Counted from the first letter of the stretch, positions 20,786 to 34,500 are shown. The stretch is DNA of 64,000 nucleotides from Proteromonas lacertae (GCA_002245135.1 NGBS01000316.1:1-64000); one strand, 5' to 3'. The notes: a model not told the origin generated them from the letters alone. Program-made: numbers and translations.

Positions 20786-23700
20786 TTATTCTAACTTCAT
20801 AAACACTCTTGGTTTTCTCATCAAATTATAATCTCCCTTCAAATTCTCTTTTATTAGATTCTGCATAGTATTATCAAATATATCAAACAATAATGATTGA
20901 CACAATGGGTCACACAATGCAGTAGGTGTATCAGTTGGCCTAATTGTTGTACGAGGTGTTTTATTCATTGGAGTTGGTTTTTCTGTTGAGAATTGTAAAT
21001 AAGTTTCAGCTTTAGGTTTCACTCTATGTTCGTAAGTGTATAATAATTGAGAATCATTGACAATTTCCATCAATGTTGATGATAATAACTCATTAGCAAT
21101 ACTTCTACAACTATCACTCACTTGTTGTAATTCTGTTAATTGTTTTATTGTGGATGAACCTGGTCTTGAAGCAATAATTGGTTGTGAACTATTCTTTGTT
21201 TTATCTTCATTGTAATACTTCTCAATTGATTCATATTCACCTTCATTATATTCAACTAAGGCTTGAGGATTCCAAACCTCATAAATTACTTTTACATATA
21301 ATGTTTGATATCTTGTCAAGGCATTTGGATCATATACATACATCTGTGAATCACTAGATGAATTGAAATCTTTAATTTGTGCTCTTTCATACTGAATTTG
21401 TGTTTGATTCATTAATAACTGTGCTTTGATTGTTTTATCTTTCATTAAAGCCTCTTGTCTTAGTAATATACTTTTTGTTGTTTTATTTACTACACTTTCA
21501 TGTTTTGGTCGAGTTATTGGCTTGGATTTATCATTACTAGTATCTTTAATTACATTACAAGTCAAATTCTGTATTAAATGACTATAATTACCCATTCCTT
21601 TGAATGTAACAGTTAATATAGAAAATTGACCAGGTTGAATCGTTCCATTCATTGGAGTTAAACTTAAGGCTTCATATGGTAATAAATTAGTTCCCATTTC
21701 CCATTGAAATTGTACAGCATTATTCTTACAATTATTAGCCATTATCACTATATGCCTCATTATACCACCCACTGGAACTTTTCCTAAATTAATAATACTG
21801 GTGGAAAGTGTAATTAAATCATTTACTAACTCAAACTGTGGTTTGATTGGTGCTTCATACCAATTTGGATCTTTTAGACTACGATGAACACTTGGAATAA
21901 TTCCATTTCCATCTAATGTCAATTCTAATATTTGATTCTCTTGATTTTCACTTTCTATTCCATGCCATTGAATTGGTACTTTTAATTTATAATTCTTCGC
22001 TTCTAATGGATGGAATAGTATTGACAATGGGTAATAAGAATGAGCAGAAACAACACCTTCTTTATTCTCAATATTATAAACATACTGATTATAATTCTCA
22101 TTTGCAAAGTCTTTAAATACTTCAGAATCTATAGTATATTGTATATTACAATGACTCGAGTTGTACAAATAATACACTTGTCTGTTAGGATCCATTTGAC
22201 CAATAGGAATTGGATATAATGAAAAGAGTTTATTATCTACGAATAACATAGATTCATTATTACTCAAAGTATGTCCATGCAGCCATATTCTCACTTGTTT
22301 TCCATCTCTTAAGTATAAAACAACAGGTAAATCATGTTTACCATCAAAATCTAATGATATAAATCTATAAGTGAATTTAATTATAACACTTTCATCTGGT
22401 TTTAATGTTCCTTGTCTTGGTTTAATATCAAATAATTGTTTGTCAATGATTAAATTCTCCATTTGTTCTTTTGGTGTTGGTTCAGCACCATCATCCCAAT
22501 TCTCTAATTCTACACTTACTTCATTAGGTAATTTTAAATGATAACTTAATGGAATATCGCCATAATTGTGAAATAAAACACTAATAACTATTGGATCAGA
22601 ATTGATTGGAGATGGATCAAATGTAAAGTTAAATTCTTTTAATGCTAATGTAGTTTGTGCTAAACCTTTAGTGTTATTATTATCAATATCAAAACTAGTT
22701 AATAGTTTACTCATCTCAGTGTTAAACGGTAATATTTCAAATGAATTCCATAATCTATATGTTGGAATAACTCCACATCTTATATCTTGTATTTCTAATA
22801 AAGGTACTGTGCATTTACCGACTAAGTAACATATTGAACCTTCACCATTATCTGTATTCTCTTCATTATTTTCATTGTTGTTATTATTATCTCCCATATC
22901 AATTTTCCATGATATTTTATACTTATATTCTCTCTGAATCACTGGTTTAAATGTTATTTCTACTGTAATAGTGGATCTTGCTTCAATAAATCCTCTAGTT
23001 GGGTTTAATAATATCTCTGGAGTATCTTTACGGTTTATTCCCATTATCATTCTCTCTTCATCACCAGTTGGAATATATTCTTCTTCATCATTAGGTGTAA
23101 CTGATAATATATAATTCAATCCACAATCTGATGTATTACATAATGATATTTTCTTATGAGTTGTACCATTTAATACAACAGGACCTAAATCACAGTTGAC
23201 TGGTTCAAATTGTAATGCACCAGTACTTCCTTCACCTAATATCACAATAGTTTGATTCTGCCTTGAGTTTGTTTGGAAATTGATATTACTAATTGTACAA
23301 TCGACTATTCCACTGTATTTCTTCATTTCTTTGGGTGTAAATATCCAAGGTATTTCAATTGTATCATTTCCTTGAATAATTAATTCTTTTTCTTTTAATG
23401 TAATGATATTATCTAATCTTTTAGGTATTGATAATTGTAATAGAATTGGTATTCTTGAAGTATTATGAATTTCCATCTTCTTTTCACTAGATAATCCAAT
23501 ATAAGTCGGTTTAAAATAAATCTCTTTGTCATCACTAAATTCAACAGATGGTAATGCACCTAAACCTCTTATACTATAAGTTACTGAGAAATTCTCTTCT
23601 CTGTTGAATAATACATGGGCTAAGGTATTATATCCAATATCTTCAGCAGGACTAAATGAGAATAAAAATATTTGAAATTCACCTGCAGGGATCAAACCAT

Positions 23701-25920
23701 GTTCGGGATATATTTTAAATATATTTGGATAATTCTTAATATCAATATCAAATACTATTGGAGTTTCACCTTCATTTATAACTTTAGTAGTTTGATAGAC
23801 TGTTTCACCTACATAACATGGTGCAAATATAATATCTGGAGGTGACATATTGATATTGGTTTTAGGTAAATAATGTTCAATATGTGGCATAAATGTATGG
23901 CCTGTTGCTCTAATATTACACATCCATGATGGAGTTAATGTGTTATCATTCACCAATCTGAAGTTTCTATTGATTTTGAATGTAGCATAACCTTCTAATT
24001 CTCTACAGTAATAGAAATTATCTCTACCTGGTTTGAATAATACTCTAAATTGAAAGGTTTTATGAGGTTCAATTTCTGCTACAGCTGGTGATACTTGGAA
24101 TTCATTTTCTGTTTGATATTTATCTGTTCTATCATAATCAGGCATTCTCCACCAGAATAATATCTTTCCTTCTGTGTTATTTGTTACTGTTATTTCCTTT
24201 CTTACCATTCCATGCGATCTTATACATTGACCAAAATCTATACTTGATTTACTTAGTGTAATTTCTTTATTATTCTTTTCTTCTTTATTATCAGATAGTA
24301 TGAATATATTATTAATCATTTCTTCTTGTGAATTATACAATGTTCCTGTATTACATAACAACTTTCTCCATTTAATCAATTCTTCATTAGGCTTGTATAA
24401 GGCTTGTTCTCCTTGTTCATTCATTATAGCATCGATTTCTGCAGGACTATTAAATAAATAACCAGCTTCTCTTCTTTTAAAGTAATTCAATACATGATTA
24501 TAAGTCAAAGGTTGTGGTCTGCTTTCTTCATTATAAGAAGTACCAATTGTGTCAATATAAATAGGTGTTTGATTCTCAATAAATATATATAACCTTCTAT
24601 AGTAATTACCAGGATATAATGGATGAAATCGTATATTGATTGGTATATTTAACTTCGGTTGTAATACTCCATTATTTTGTTGGATATTAAATACACCATT
24701 CTTTTCACATTGGAAATGGTAATTGGCTGGAACATTGGAAGTATTGCACAAATATATTGTTTGACTAACAGACGAACCAGCTTCACAATCTGGAAATACT
24801 AAACATGGTGGATCAACTGGATTCTTATTTAAATCACATATTACCACTTGTGGACCTAATGCATATCCTTTTACATATAATATATTGATTAATCCACAAG
24901 GCATTTCTATTGTGTAAGATTCACTACTGTATAAACCATTGACTTTTGGTATAAATTGGACTTTGAGGGTGAGATGACCATTTGCTGGAATTACACCATT
25001 AAAAGTTGAAAATCTAAATAATTAATATTAATATATTTATTTATTTATTTATACTGAAACATAGATGGAATATCATTATTATTTCTAGTAATTTGAAATG
25101 TTGCATGAACTGATGTTGGATTATCAATTTCTACCTTCATTTCTTTAGGTTGAGAACCAATCTATATTTATTATAGTTACAATATATACAAAACATTCAC
25201 CAAAATCAAGTGTCTTTTCAGACATTTTCATAAATGGATAATGTCCAAATCCATCCAATAAGATTGGACAGTTCTGTCTTCCTTTATCGATAATACAAAT
25301 TGCTTTTCCTTTAATATAATCAGCAGTAACAGGTGAATAAGAGACTTTGATTGTTAATTTCTGATTTACTGGAACTACACCTTCACTTGGTTCAAAATTG
25401 AATGGTGATTTATAATCAAATTCAAATGGTGCATCTAACTGTCCAACATTGTCTAATACTAAATCTACAGTTGATGTTTCATTAACTGGAGTATCTGGGA
25501 ATGTTAGCGACTTTGGAACATCTACAGCAATTTTGGCAATACGAGCTGATATTGGAACTTTGAAAAATCCTCCTGATTTTGTATTAACAGTGATTTCATC
25601 GAAATATTCTTCATATTTAATTGGTCTGAATGTAACTTCGATATAGAACTTATTTCCTGGGGCTAGTTTAATCCATTGGGGAAATGGTAATGAAAAGAAT
25701 TTGTTTTCTGGCATTACATATTTAAAACTCACACTCTATAGCAAATATAAATATATAAATATTTCTATACTCTTCCACTGATATTTTGTATTTTGAGCTT
25801 TCTAACATATTCACCACCTGGAAGCCAAGATCCACCAGGCCATTCTAGACCACCTCCATAACTTAATCCAAAAGCTTCTGGTGTATCATCGGTCTGATTA
25901 TTATTTGTTACTTCTTTCAT
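20786..25920 (-). CDS. CFAP65: CFAP65 (CCDC108/FAP65), ciliary central-pair ASH-domain protein
   Basis: In ciliates, algae and animals CFAP65 sits in the central-apparatus/axoneme and is needed for flagellar motility. Four exons: a short first one with a 43-nt intron, then introns near 25165 and 25024-25062, then one exon of 1372 codons. The N-terminal part reads PGGSWLPGGEYVRKLKIQNI ... PGNKFYIEVTFRPIKYEEYF, matching the CFAP65 opening (GGEY...L.NIS...PG.SF.LPVTFRP). Repeated ASH/Hydin-type beta sandwiches run through the protein (patterns such as LCNTSNVPANYHFQ, VTFRP, ITVEITFKPV). The C-terminal region has a basic helix and ends LLFDIFDNTMQNLIKENL and RKPRVFMKLE, like the CFAP65 terminus. 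About 1,600 residues, normal for the family. Confidence 0.87.
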
Positions 25921-25989
25921 ACAACGAAGTTAATCAATAAAATTTAAAAAACGTTATTTTTCTGACTTGAGGCTTGACTGATTTTAAAA
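25921..25989. promoter_or_regulatory. Bidirectional promoter region CFAP65/coiled-coil gene
   Basis: 69 bp between divergent ATGs, with no obvious core motif. The shared promoter suggests, without proving, that the coiled-coil gene is co-expressed with the flagellar gene. Confidence 0.4.
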
Positions 25990-27525
25990 ATGTCTAGTGT
26001 TCCATCTACAATTAGTTCATCTGTTTTAACACCAGGAAGAATTGCTACACCTAGTAGTGCAGATTATCAAACAGAGAAAAGGTTGTTCTTATCAGAATTG
26101 ACTAATCTGTTAGATTTAGTGAATAGATTCTGTAATAATGATCCATCCGAAATCAATGCTATGTATTCTCCAATTCAATCGGATTTAAAACCGTTTGAGT
26201 ATTTCTTTTATTACTCAATTCTTTTTCATAGCGTTGTATCTAAGAATCTACAAGATTTATATGCACACTATGTAAGATTAGATCAAGTTTTATCAAATCA
26301 AATAATGACAATGGATAACCAATACAAAGAACAATCATCTTATCAAAACAGAAAAATACAAGCTTTAGAAAATCAAATAAAAGCAAATTCAAATAATAAT
26401 CCAACAACAATAGTTTCACAATATGAAGAGCAGTTGAATAACTGTGATGAAGAAATAGCAGAATTAAAAGACAAATTATTTGAATATGAAAAACAAAATA
26501 AAGACATTCAAAATGTCATTGAACAACTTCAAAATGAAATTAATAATGAAAGAACAAAGAGAATCCAATTAGAAAGAGTAGCACAACATGCAGAACAGGA
26601 GAGATTAAGTTTAATCAATCAAAATAAAGAATTAATGAAAGAGAAACAACTTTATCAAGTAAAAGAACAAGATGTATATCTAATTTAATATATTGATATA
26701 TGAATATAGGCAAGATCTCAAGTTGAAGAATTGAATATGAAAGCAAATGAAATGGCTGAATTAATGGAGAGACAAAGACCTGATCCAAATCTGATAGTAT
26801 CAGCAAAACACAATGAAGTAACAATTCAACAATTGAATAAAGTATGTGAATCATTAAAAGAGCAATTGTATATAGCAAATCAAAACGAACAAAAGTATTA
26901 AATATATATATTTTTTATTTATTGGAAATAGTTATCAACAGAATATATTAGGATTAGAGAAAGAATTATCAATCATTAGAGATAAGAAAAGACAAAGTGA
27001 TAATTCAAAGTTACAATCTGATGAAATGGTTGATAGTGTATTTATATATTCTTTTATTATACTGATATGTTTATAGTTGAATATTGAAATTAGACGTTTA
27101 AATCGTGATATTAGTTCTCTAAATAACCAAATAAACATATTAAAATCAACATTACAGAATAATGGATTAGCAGTTCCAATGTATATTTATTATTAATGTT
27201 TATTTATATTCAGTTTACCATCACTAATTCCAAACTTACCAATTCAAAATAATAGAGGTTATAATAATCATAGTAGTCACGATTATAATGGGAATATATA
27301 CTCTGAAAGATCAAGACTTCCTGGTGTAACATCTGTTAATAATAATCTATGTATTTACTATGTTTGTCATCATATATTATAGTTGAGAATGATGTGTATG
27401 TTGAGAATTCATCCAGATCAGTTGGTAGTTTTATGGAACAACCTTTACCTCCAAGACAACCACCTCCACAACAAATGAATAACAATAATAATCAGAAGAA
27501 GAAAAGAAGCAATAAAAAGAAATGA
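25990..27525 (+). CDS. Coiled-coil protein, divergent partner of CFAP65
   Basis: At least six exons with 30-40-nt introns. The largest exon starts MSSVPSTISSSVLTPGRIAT. Residues ~35-90 form a compact helical segment (LSELTNLLDLVNRFCNND ... FEYFFYYSILFHSVVSKNL), followed by ~250 residues of continuous coiled coil (QYEEQLNNCDEEIAELKDKL, EQLQNEINNERTKRIQLERV). The C-terminal end is Asn/Pro-rich (PPRQPPPQQMNNNNN) and finishes with a Lys/Arg cluster before TGA. I do not recognise the family. Its head-to-head arrangement with CFAP65 makes a ciliary or centrosomal role plausible; that is inference. Confidence 0.7.
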
Positions 27526-27648
27526 GGTATAATAAATATATATGATATAAAAGTCTTTTAATAAATAATAATTTTTGGTTTTTTGAATATTTTGTTTTTT
27601 GAAATAAAAGAATAAAAAAGTAAAAATAATTTAAACATAATTCTAAAT

Positions 27649-28713
27649 TCATATTTTCCCTCCACTAATACTCAATCCACTTATTCCCATTCCATCAAAT
27701 GATTTACTATTCAAATAAACACATAATATATATAATACGGTATTGGTTTTGGTCTTGGTATTTTTGGATTTTTAAATTCTGTTCTTTTCACTTGTGGAAT
27801 AGATGGTATTTGTTGTTTCATTTGTTTTGGTTTATTGGATTTTGGTTTTGTTTTCCTTTCATATAATCTAATCAAAAATTCTTTCTGTGTAGCTAATACT
27901 TCTTTATCATTCAAATATGATAATCTTGGACTTGAACTTATTATCATATAATCCCAACTTCTATAAAGAATTAAAATATGAATATATACTTTGGTATATC
28001 ATTTACTGGATTTTCACGAATATCAATAGATGTAGCTCTAGTCGAACATATAAAAGAAGTCACATCCTAATAACCAATTAAATAAATAATTATATACTTC
28101 AAGTTCATCTATTTGATTATGTAAAGCTTTAAAATTATCTAAATAATACAACGCTGCTAATGGTGAAATGTATTTAACATGACTATTGGATATATCTAGA
28201 CTTAGTAGACATGTCTAAAACGATAAATAAATAACAAATATACAGCCAAAGTATTTAATGTCTCTGGATCATAAGAAAAATAAACAGATGGAGGAAGATG
28301 CTGGCTTGACAGTGATAATTGCTCCAACTTGTTTTGATATGTTAAACCTTCCAGGCAACTAATATAGTTTGAATCGAGATTTATGACTTTTAATTCAACA
28401 TTACAATTTAAATTATCAATTCGTTTTATTTTATTATTTTGAAGGTATAAATTTGTTAAAAATGGACAGACCACCAAATTCTCTATCATTTCTATATCAT
28501 TATCATAAAGATATAGGACTTTTAGGTTTTTACATAAATGTAAATTATCCTATTCAAGGTTATATTACAAATAGGATATACAATTTGACTTATATGTTTG
28601 TCTTGAAGATTAAGATGTGTAGTTTTTGCTAAAATTGTTTCAGGTTTATCCCATGGGTTTACTTTATTCCCTGTGGCTTTTAATATCATCTGCAAATTAA
28701 TCTCTTGTGACAT
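27649..28713 (-). CDS. PPP1R42: PPP1R42 (LRRC67)-like leucine-rich-repeat protein
   Basis: This is a regulatory subunit of protein phosphatase 1 found at centrosomes and the flagellar base in animals. The start is MSQEINLQMILKATGNKVNP. Short introns (for example after THLNLQDKHISQI, and in the last coding part) join SDS22-like LRRs: NLKVLYLYDNDIEMIENL, FLTNLYLQNNKIKRIDNL, LKVINLDSNYISCLEGL, LEQLSLSSQHLPPSVYFSYD (matching 'L.V.NQ.LP.G..L.FDP'). Further LRRs and an LRR cap follow (NPVNDIPKYRSWDYMIISSS), then a basic Pro/Lys tail. The last intron (GTATTA...AATAG) restores the frame to KSFDGMGISGLSISGGKI and the TGA at 27649. About 290-300 residues, close to the human protein. Confidence 0.83.
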
Positions 28714-28836
28714 TTCCGTTTTTTGAATTTAAAAACTCTTCAAACAGGAATCAAGTGCACTTCTTTTCATTTACATTTTTTCTTTCATTTTACAACAAAA
28801 TATATAAAAGAATATGTATATATAATAATATAAGAA

Positions 28837-31134
28837 TCATGCAGTTGGATAATCAGGCATTTTTTCGGCTTTTCTTTTTCTTCCCTTTAATGTTTGTTTA
28901 ACCCTTTGTCTGAATTGTTCAGCATTTATTTTATCCTTCTTGATAACTTCATCATATTCAGCAATTGTTGCTTCAATGAACTCCATAATCTGAGTAGGTA
29001 AAGTATAAATCTTCTTCACTTTCTGTTTTTCTACAACATACCACAACAAATCATTAGCTGATGGATATTCCAATTTATTACATACATATCTCACAAAATA
29101 TTGATGTAATGATATTTGCTTTGATAAAGGTCCAAACTTATCTTCACTACAATCTTTCCATGTTTTATCACCAACCATTTTGATTGGATATAATGTTTGT
29201 GGATCTATTTCAATCTTAATATCATTCTTATAATCTAATGGATATTGATAATTTACCTCAGGAACAATAGGTTGTAATTCAGGGAATATATTAGGAATAT
29301 CAACATTATTTACAGTCTTATTTCTATCAACTAAATTAGATAAATAATTCAACTCTTCATTGGATATAACAATATCTGGAAATGGCATTATTTTCAAGAA
29401 TGGTAATTCTATTTTTACAGTTTCTTTACTACATTCTCCATCTAATAGTATAATCTTCTGATCTTCTATAATTAAATGATTTTGGTATTGAGCTTTAATC
29501 ATTTCTTTCCATTGCATTGGCTCTTTCTTTCTTGCTTCTTTAGACATCCACTTAAATGCACAGTATCTATTAATCTGTCTCTTTGCCCATTCAGATTTAT
29601 GTTTTAAATGTAATAATTCCAATATTTTAATAAGATACTTAGCAGTTACACCAAACACTCTTAATCTATTATGCTGAATTGATGAATCAAGTACAAAAGG
29701 ACTCATTACACAATACCAAATTGCAATATCTGTTGGTGCTTTTATTAACGGATCAATTGGTAAACCTGTCAATGTAATATTAGTATACTTCTTTTTTACA
29801 CTAAACTTTAAATAATCTTCAAATATCTTCATAAATCCCTCTTCATTCTTCAACCACTCAATATCTTTGATAATAAAATACATCACGAATAACCATAATA
29901 CATCATTCCCTACAATCTTTTCGCCAAAAAACATATTAGCAATAGAAAATCTATTAGCTTCAATATGTGTCTTGTCACTACCAAAACATAAAGCACAATT
30001 CACATTAGAACGAGTAAATGGTGATACTTTATCACCTCTGTTCCACATTTCTTTCAAAGAATTTAAACCAACTAAATGATCAATTCTAGTTTTTATTTTC
30101 TTTATTAACTTAAAATTAAATAACACTGATAATGGATTATTCACATAGTCATTGATTTGTTTTTGTTTTAAACCCTTAAATATTGGATCTCCTTCTTTGA
30201 TTAAACAACAAGGAATATCGGTATCTAATGAAATTGGACATTCAAATATTCCACTACATTCTACACTTTCAGGTAATTCTTCTTCAACAATATCTGCTCT
30301 TCTTACACGACTAATTACATTAAATGAGAAGTCAAGACATCCTGTACATTTATCAATCATTTCTTTACACAGTTGTTGGATTACTTTTGTTTCTTTGGTT
30401 GATGCTGCATTTGGCATTACATCATCTAATACAATTTTTATCGCTTCTTCTTCAGTTCCTTCTTTGGATGATAAAATTGATCTGATTCTGTCGTAATCAA
30501 TCTGATTATGTGATTTTGATACACAATTCAATAGATTCTTCTGTAATTCTAAAAGATCATCTCTCAATTGAAGATTCTCTAACCCTAAATTTTGCATGGT
30601 GATTTTTGTTAATAGATCTTTTGCTTCTTCTTTGAAAAGAGCTAAATTGTTGTGGTATTTCTTGAGATCTATCACTTCTCTTGAATTGCCTGCTGCATGC
30701 AATTTTTTATCAACATATATTTCATAGTTCGTCTTTCTTGTGAAAGGTGCTGATACTGATAAGTTCATATTTCCACCGCATGATGAAATGAAGTGAACTT
30801 CTACCTTCTTGAATGGTCTTGACTTTAAAATTTCATCACATCTCTTTACTTCACCATTATCTACTTGGCCATCTGTGACGAGAATAACATAAGAGTCTTC
30901 GAGTGTGAATGGAGCAATTAAGCTTGGACTAGTCCCACAATTACCTTGTCTGCTCTTTATAATTTTTAAAGCATCTTCATATGGCATAGTTTTAGGTTCT
31001 TCACTATCCCAGAAGGTTATAGTTGAATTATCTTTAAAACGATCAACTATAGCTTGCACACCATCCCAGTACTTATCACTAGATCCAGTAGAACCAGAAT
31101 AGTCTATAAATATGCATGGTTTCAACTCACTCAT
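28837..31134 (-). CDS. Intronless VWA-domain protein with possible U-box/RING-like patch
   Basis: A single 765-codon exon, in contrast to the intron-rich neighbours. Residues 1-~180 are a von Willebrand A domain with a complete metal site: DYSGS (residues 11-15), a Thr in the CGTSPSL loop, and LVTDGQ. A helical region follows. Near residue 290-310 there is ECPISLDTDIPCCLIKEGDP, resembling the first loop of a U-box/RING. A Cys pair (NVNCALCFGS) lies further on. The C-terminal half is a helical domain I do not recognise, ending in a Lys/Arg-rich segment (LKGRKRKAEK). It is probably intracellular, with no signal peptide or TM. VWA plus a RING-type patch recalls copine-type or RGLG ubiquitin ligases, but the order is different. 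No gene name is given. Confidence 0.8.
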   Translation of the reverse strand: MSELKPCIFIDYSGSTGSSDKYWDGVQAIVDRFKDNSTITFWDSEEPKTMPYEDALKIIKSRQGNCGTSPSLIAPFTLEDSYVILVTDGQVDNGEVKRCDEILKSRPFKKVEVHFISSCGGNMNLSVSAPFTRKTNYEIYVDKKLHAAGNSREVIDLKKYHNNLALFKEEAKDLLTKITMQNLGLENLQLRDDLLELQKNLLNCVSKSHNQIDYDRIRSILSSKEGTEEEAIKIVLDDVMPNAASTKETKVIQQLCKEMIDKCTGCLDFSFNVISRVRRADIVEEELPESVECSGIFECPISLDTDIPCCLIKEGDPIFKGLKQKQINDYVNNPLSVLFNFKLIKKIKTRIDHLVGLNSLKEMWNRGDKVSPFTRSNVNCALCFGSDKTHIEANRFSIANMFFGEKIVGNDVLWLFVMYFIIKDIEWLKNEEGFMKIFEDYLKFSVKKKYTNITLTGLPIDPLIKAPTDIAIWYCVMSPFVLDSSIQHNRLRVFGVTAKYLIKILELLHLKHKSEWAKRQINRYCAFKWMSKEARKKEPMQWKEMIKAQYQNHLIIEDQKIILLDGECSKETVKIELPFLKIMPFPDIVISNEELNYLSNLVDRNKTVNNVDIPNIFPELQPIVPEVNYQYPLDYKNDIKIEIDPQTLYPIKMVGDKTWKDCSEDKFGPLSKQISLHQYFVRYVCNKLEYPSANDLLWYVVEKQKVKKIYTLPTQIMEFIEATIAEYDEVIKKDKINAEQFRQRVKQTLKGRKRKAEKMPDYPTA

Positions 31135-31542
31135 GTAAAAATGTAATAATGAAAGATTTTTGGAGTTTACAAAAGTGATGAATATTTTAGTTAGTCTAAA
31201 AATGAATATATTTACATAAGTAAATATTGCAAATAAAAACTGTGCAAAAGTGAGTATGTTAAAATGAAGTAGAAAAGTGATTTACGTTTATTGATTTTAC
31301 TAATTCTCAAATTCATTATATTAACTAGATTTAACATCATTAATACACTTTTTATTACTGTTTTAACTCAAATCATAAATAATGTTTAAATGTATACTAT
31401 ATTTGATATTTAGATAGTTGAAAATATATCTACTTCACCAGCGAAATATAACTGACTAATATTCAGCATAGAATGAGTAATTTTAAATTTTCTAAAATAA
31501 AATAAAACGAATGAGGTTTGATACAGCTTGGTCTTTATCGTT
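31135..31542. promoter_or_regulatory. Intergenic region between divergent VWA and giant GPCR genes
   Basis: 408 bp holding the promoters of both genes. It is AT-rich, and I see no RNA gene or conserved motif. Confidence 0.35.
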
Positions 31543-34500
31543 ATGCATATTGCTTATTTCTTTTTATTTATAATAGGCATATCGTCGTTCGATATGTTTT
31601 ATTATCCAAAAATTGGTGACCCATTAGATGGAGAGTTGAAGACATACTTTGATACATTAAAAGCTTCAATTACTGATGCAGCTGAACCAGATTCTACTAT
31701 TACTGCTTATTCCAAGAAGAAAGATATAGCTGATACAATAAAAGGTTATAATAAAACCAAGACAGCTGTAATCTTTAGTAGGTTTTTAGATATTACAAAT
31801 TCTGAAATTCAAGAGATATTTAGTGATACAAGGCATATAGTTTTTGTAATTTCATTAAATCCTTATGACATTTGTTCAAATAACATAATCTCTTATAGCA
31901 ACGATGTTATTGCTCCGGCACAATGTATATTTTATTATTAATTATTATAAATAGATATTATGTATCTTGCTAACCAAAAGAATGCAGAATCAACATCTTG
32001 TATTATTTATAATCAAAAATTGAAATCTGCACCATTGATAGAGAATATTATTGCAGAAGTAGGTATTCTAGGAGGAAAATTTATGAAAGTTATTAAGATC
32101 GGTAATTATGTTGGACCTCCAAGCCAACCTACTACTGCAGCTCCTTCTGGAAATTATGATGATGATTGTACAATTACTTATATTCATGTTAGTAAAGATG
32201 ATATAGCAAGTTTATCATTATCAGCTACTACAAAAGTTTATCTTCATATGTCAGAAAATGATGGTATTACTTTTAATTCAGGTGATTATTTTATTACATC
32301 ATCATTATCTAGTGTTAATGGTGGAATACCAGACACATCTACACCAGCTCCAGCTCCTTCATCAAAGTTGTCATATGAATTTTCAGCATTATATAATATG
32401 TTTATTGCATTTAAAGAAACATATGAGTCAATTCAATCATTAGATCCAATCAGTTTATTATCAACATTTAGAAGAATGACATTTGAGTTCAATCGTCAAA
32501 GTACCAAATTATTAAATACTAACTATTTTAATGTTCCATCAATCTTAGCTAGTCATGATGGAAGTACATTTACAGTAGAAAAGAATCTAACAACAGATCC
32601 AAACTTATACTATGCATTTGAATCAACAAAATATAAAATATGTGATGCAATTAGTGATTCAATGGAAGCTTATAATCCATATGGAATTATACTGTTATAT
32701 GCAAGTGAAGGTTATAATGCAACATCTGATTTAAAAGTATATCAAGTGTTAGAAGCAGAAGTAATGAATATGAATAAAATGGGAGGATTAAATGATAGAA
32801 GTATTGTTGTATTTCCTGTTAATTATGTTCAAGATTATGAAACAATGGTTACTGAAGTATAATTGTTATAATAATAATAATTATTATTATTATATTAAAT
32901 AGTTAAGACAAGCTTATAAAGAACATTTAATATTGGCTATTCTAAGTCTTGCAGATTCAGATACAAAAGCAAAAATATTAGATTGTATTTATTATTATTA
33001 TTATTATTATATATAGCTGGAAAAATGGAATCTGAAATAAAGGATACAGTAATATTAGATTTTACTAATACAGAAGGTGGTGTATGTAATCCAAATATAA
33101 TCCAAATTGGTGTCCCAGTCACATCACATTTTCAAGTTATTAATTATCAATTTATTGGAACTAAATTCGAAGGAATTAATATTATTGGTTCAGATTTATT
33201 GTATATATATTAGTTATATATAAATATTGATTAGATATGGTACTGAAGCTTATAATATTGTTGAATATTATGCACAGAGATATAAATATAAAATATTTGC
33301 TGAATATAGAATGGCTAATAATTCAGTTGGTGAAGCAACCAATGCAATTACTTTAATTAAATCAAAAGCTGCAATGAAGAAGTCAATTACAATATCAGTG
33401 CTTGAACCAGAATACATTAATACATACTTAGGATTGTTAAATACTTTAAATATTACAGCTGATGATTATCCTCATGTGTTCTTCAATTTAAATCCATATT
33501 ATATTGAAAAATTACCAAATTCAGTTATTGGTCATTATTTCACAGGTCATTACATCGCTGAAGAAGAAGAAAGTGATAATTTGACTAGAATACATAATTC
33601 TATAAAGGATATGTTATTATATGATATGACAGTTACTTCTCAAGGCTTATTAGTTAGTATAATACCAAGTATATTAATACAAGTGGTTGGATCTACTAAA
33701 TCTTATGCTGTAGAGACTATTACACAGTATTTTTAATAGGAATTTATATATTTGTTAATAGGTTTTTGATAGGATCAGGTTTAAAAACATTTTCAACAGG
33801 TTATATATCAATAGCACCAAATCAATATTTATTAATGACTTTACAATTAGCTAAAATTGTTGCAAAAGATGATTATGAAGTGATTGTTAATTCACCATCT
33901 GCTTATTATCCATATGAGTTTTATAAAGGTGATTATGTTTGTACTCTATCAGAAGCAGAGCCAGTTAAAGCATCATCACCATATTACTACCTTGTAGTCT
34001 TGCCAGATTTAAGTCTTGATAATTTATATTATAGAAATATATTTACTAGATTAACAGAAAGTATTGATGTTATAATGGGAATATTTAACCTAAATGGTGG
34101 ATTTCAGAATCATTATTTATTTGCTGACTTTTTCAGATTAACAGCAACAAATACAATGGATAAATTAGAAAAAAGAGTTAAAGATGACGATGTATTGTTA
34201 TTAGTTGGATTGTTATTAACAAATCAACAAAAACAAGAGATTGGTGATATTATAAAAGGTGTTGATAAGATATTAATGATAACTTCCAATGCAGCTGGTG
34301 ATTTTTGTCATCCTAATGTTTTACAGATTGGTTTAATGCCAAATCAATATTTATCAATATCTGTATTATTTATACAGAAACATGGAGATGGGTGTGCTTT
34401 TGTTAGAACAAATGATGAGTATAACCTATCTATCTATCTATATATTTATTTATTTATTTATTCGTATAGAGTATCTGAATCAATGTCAGCTTATATTCAA

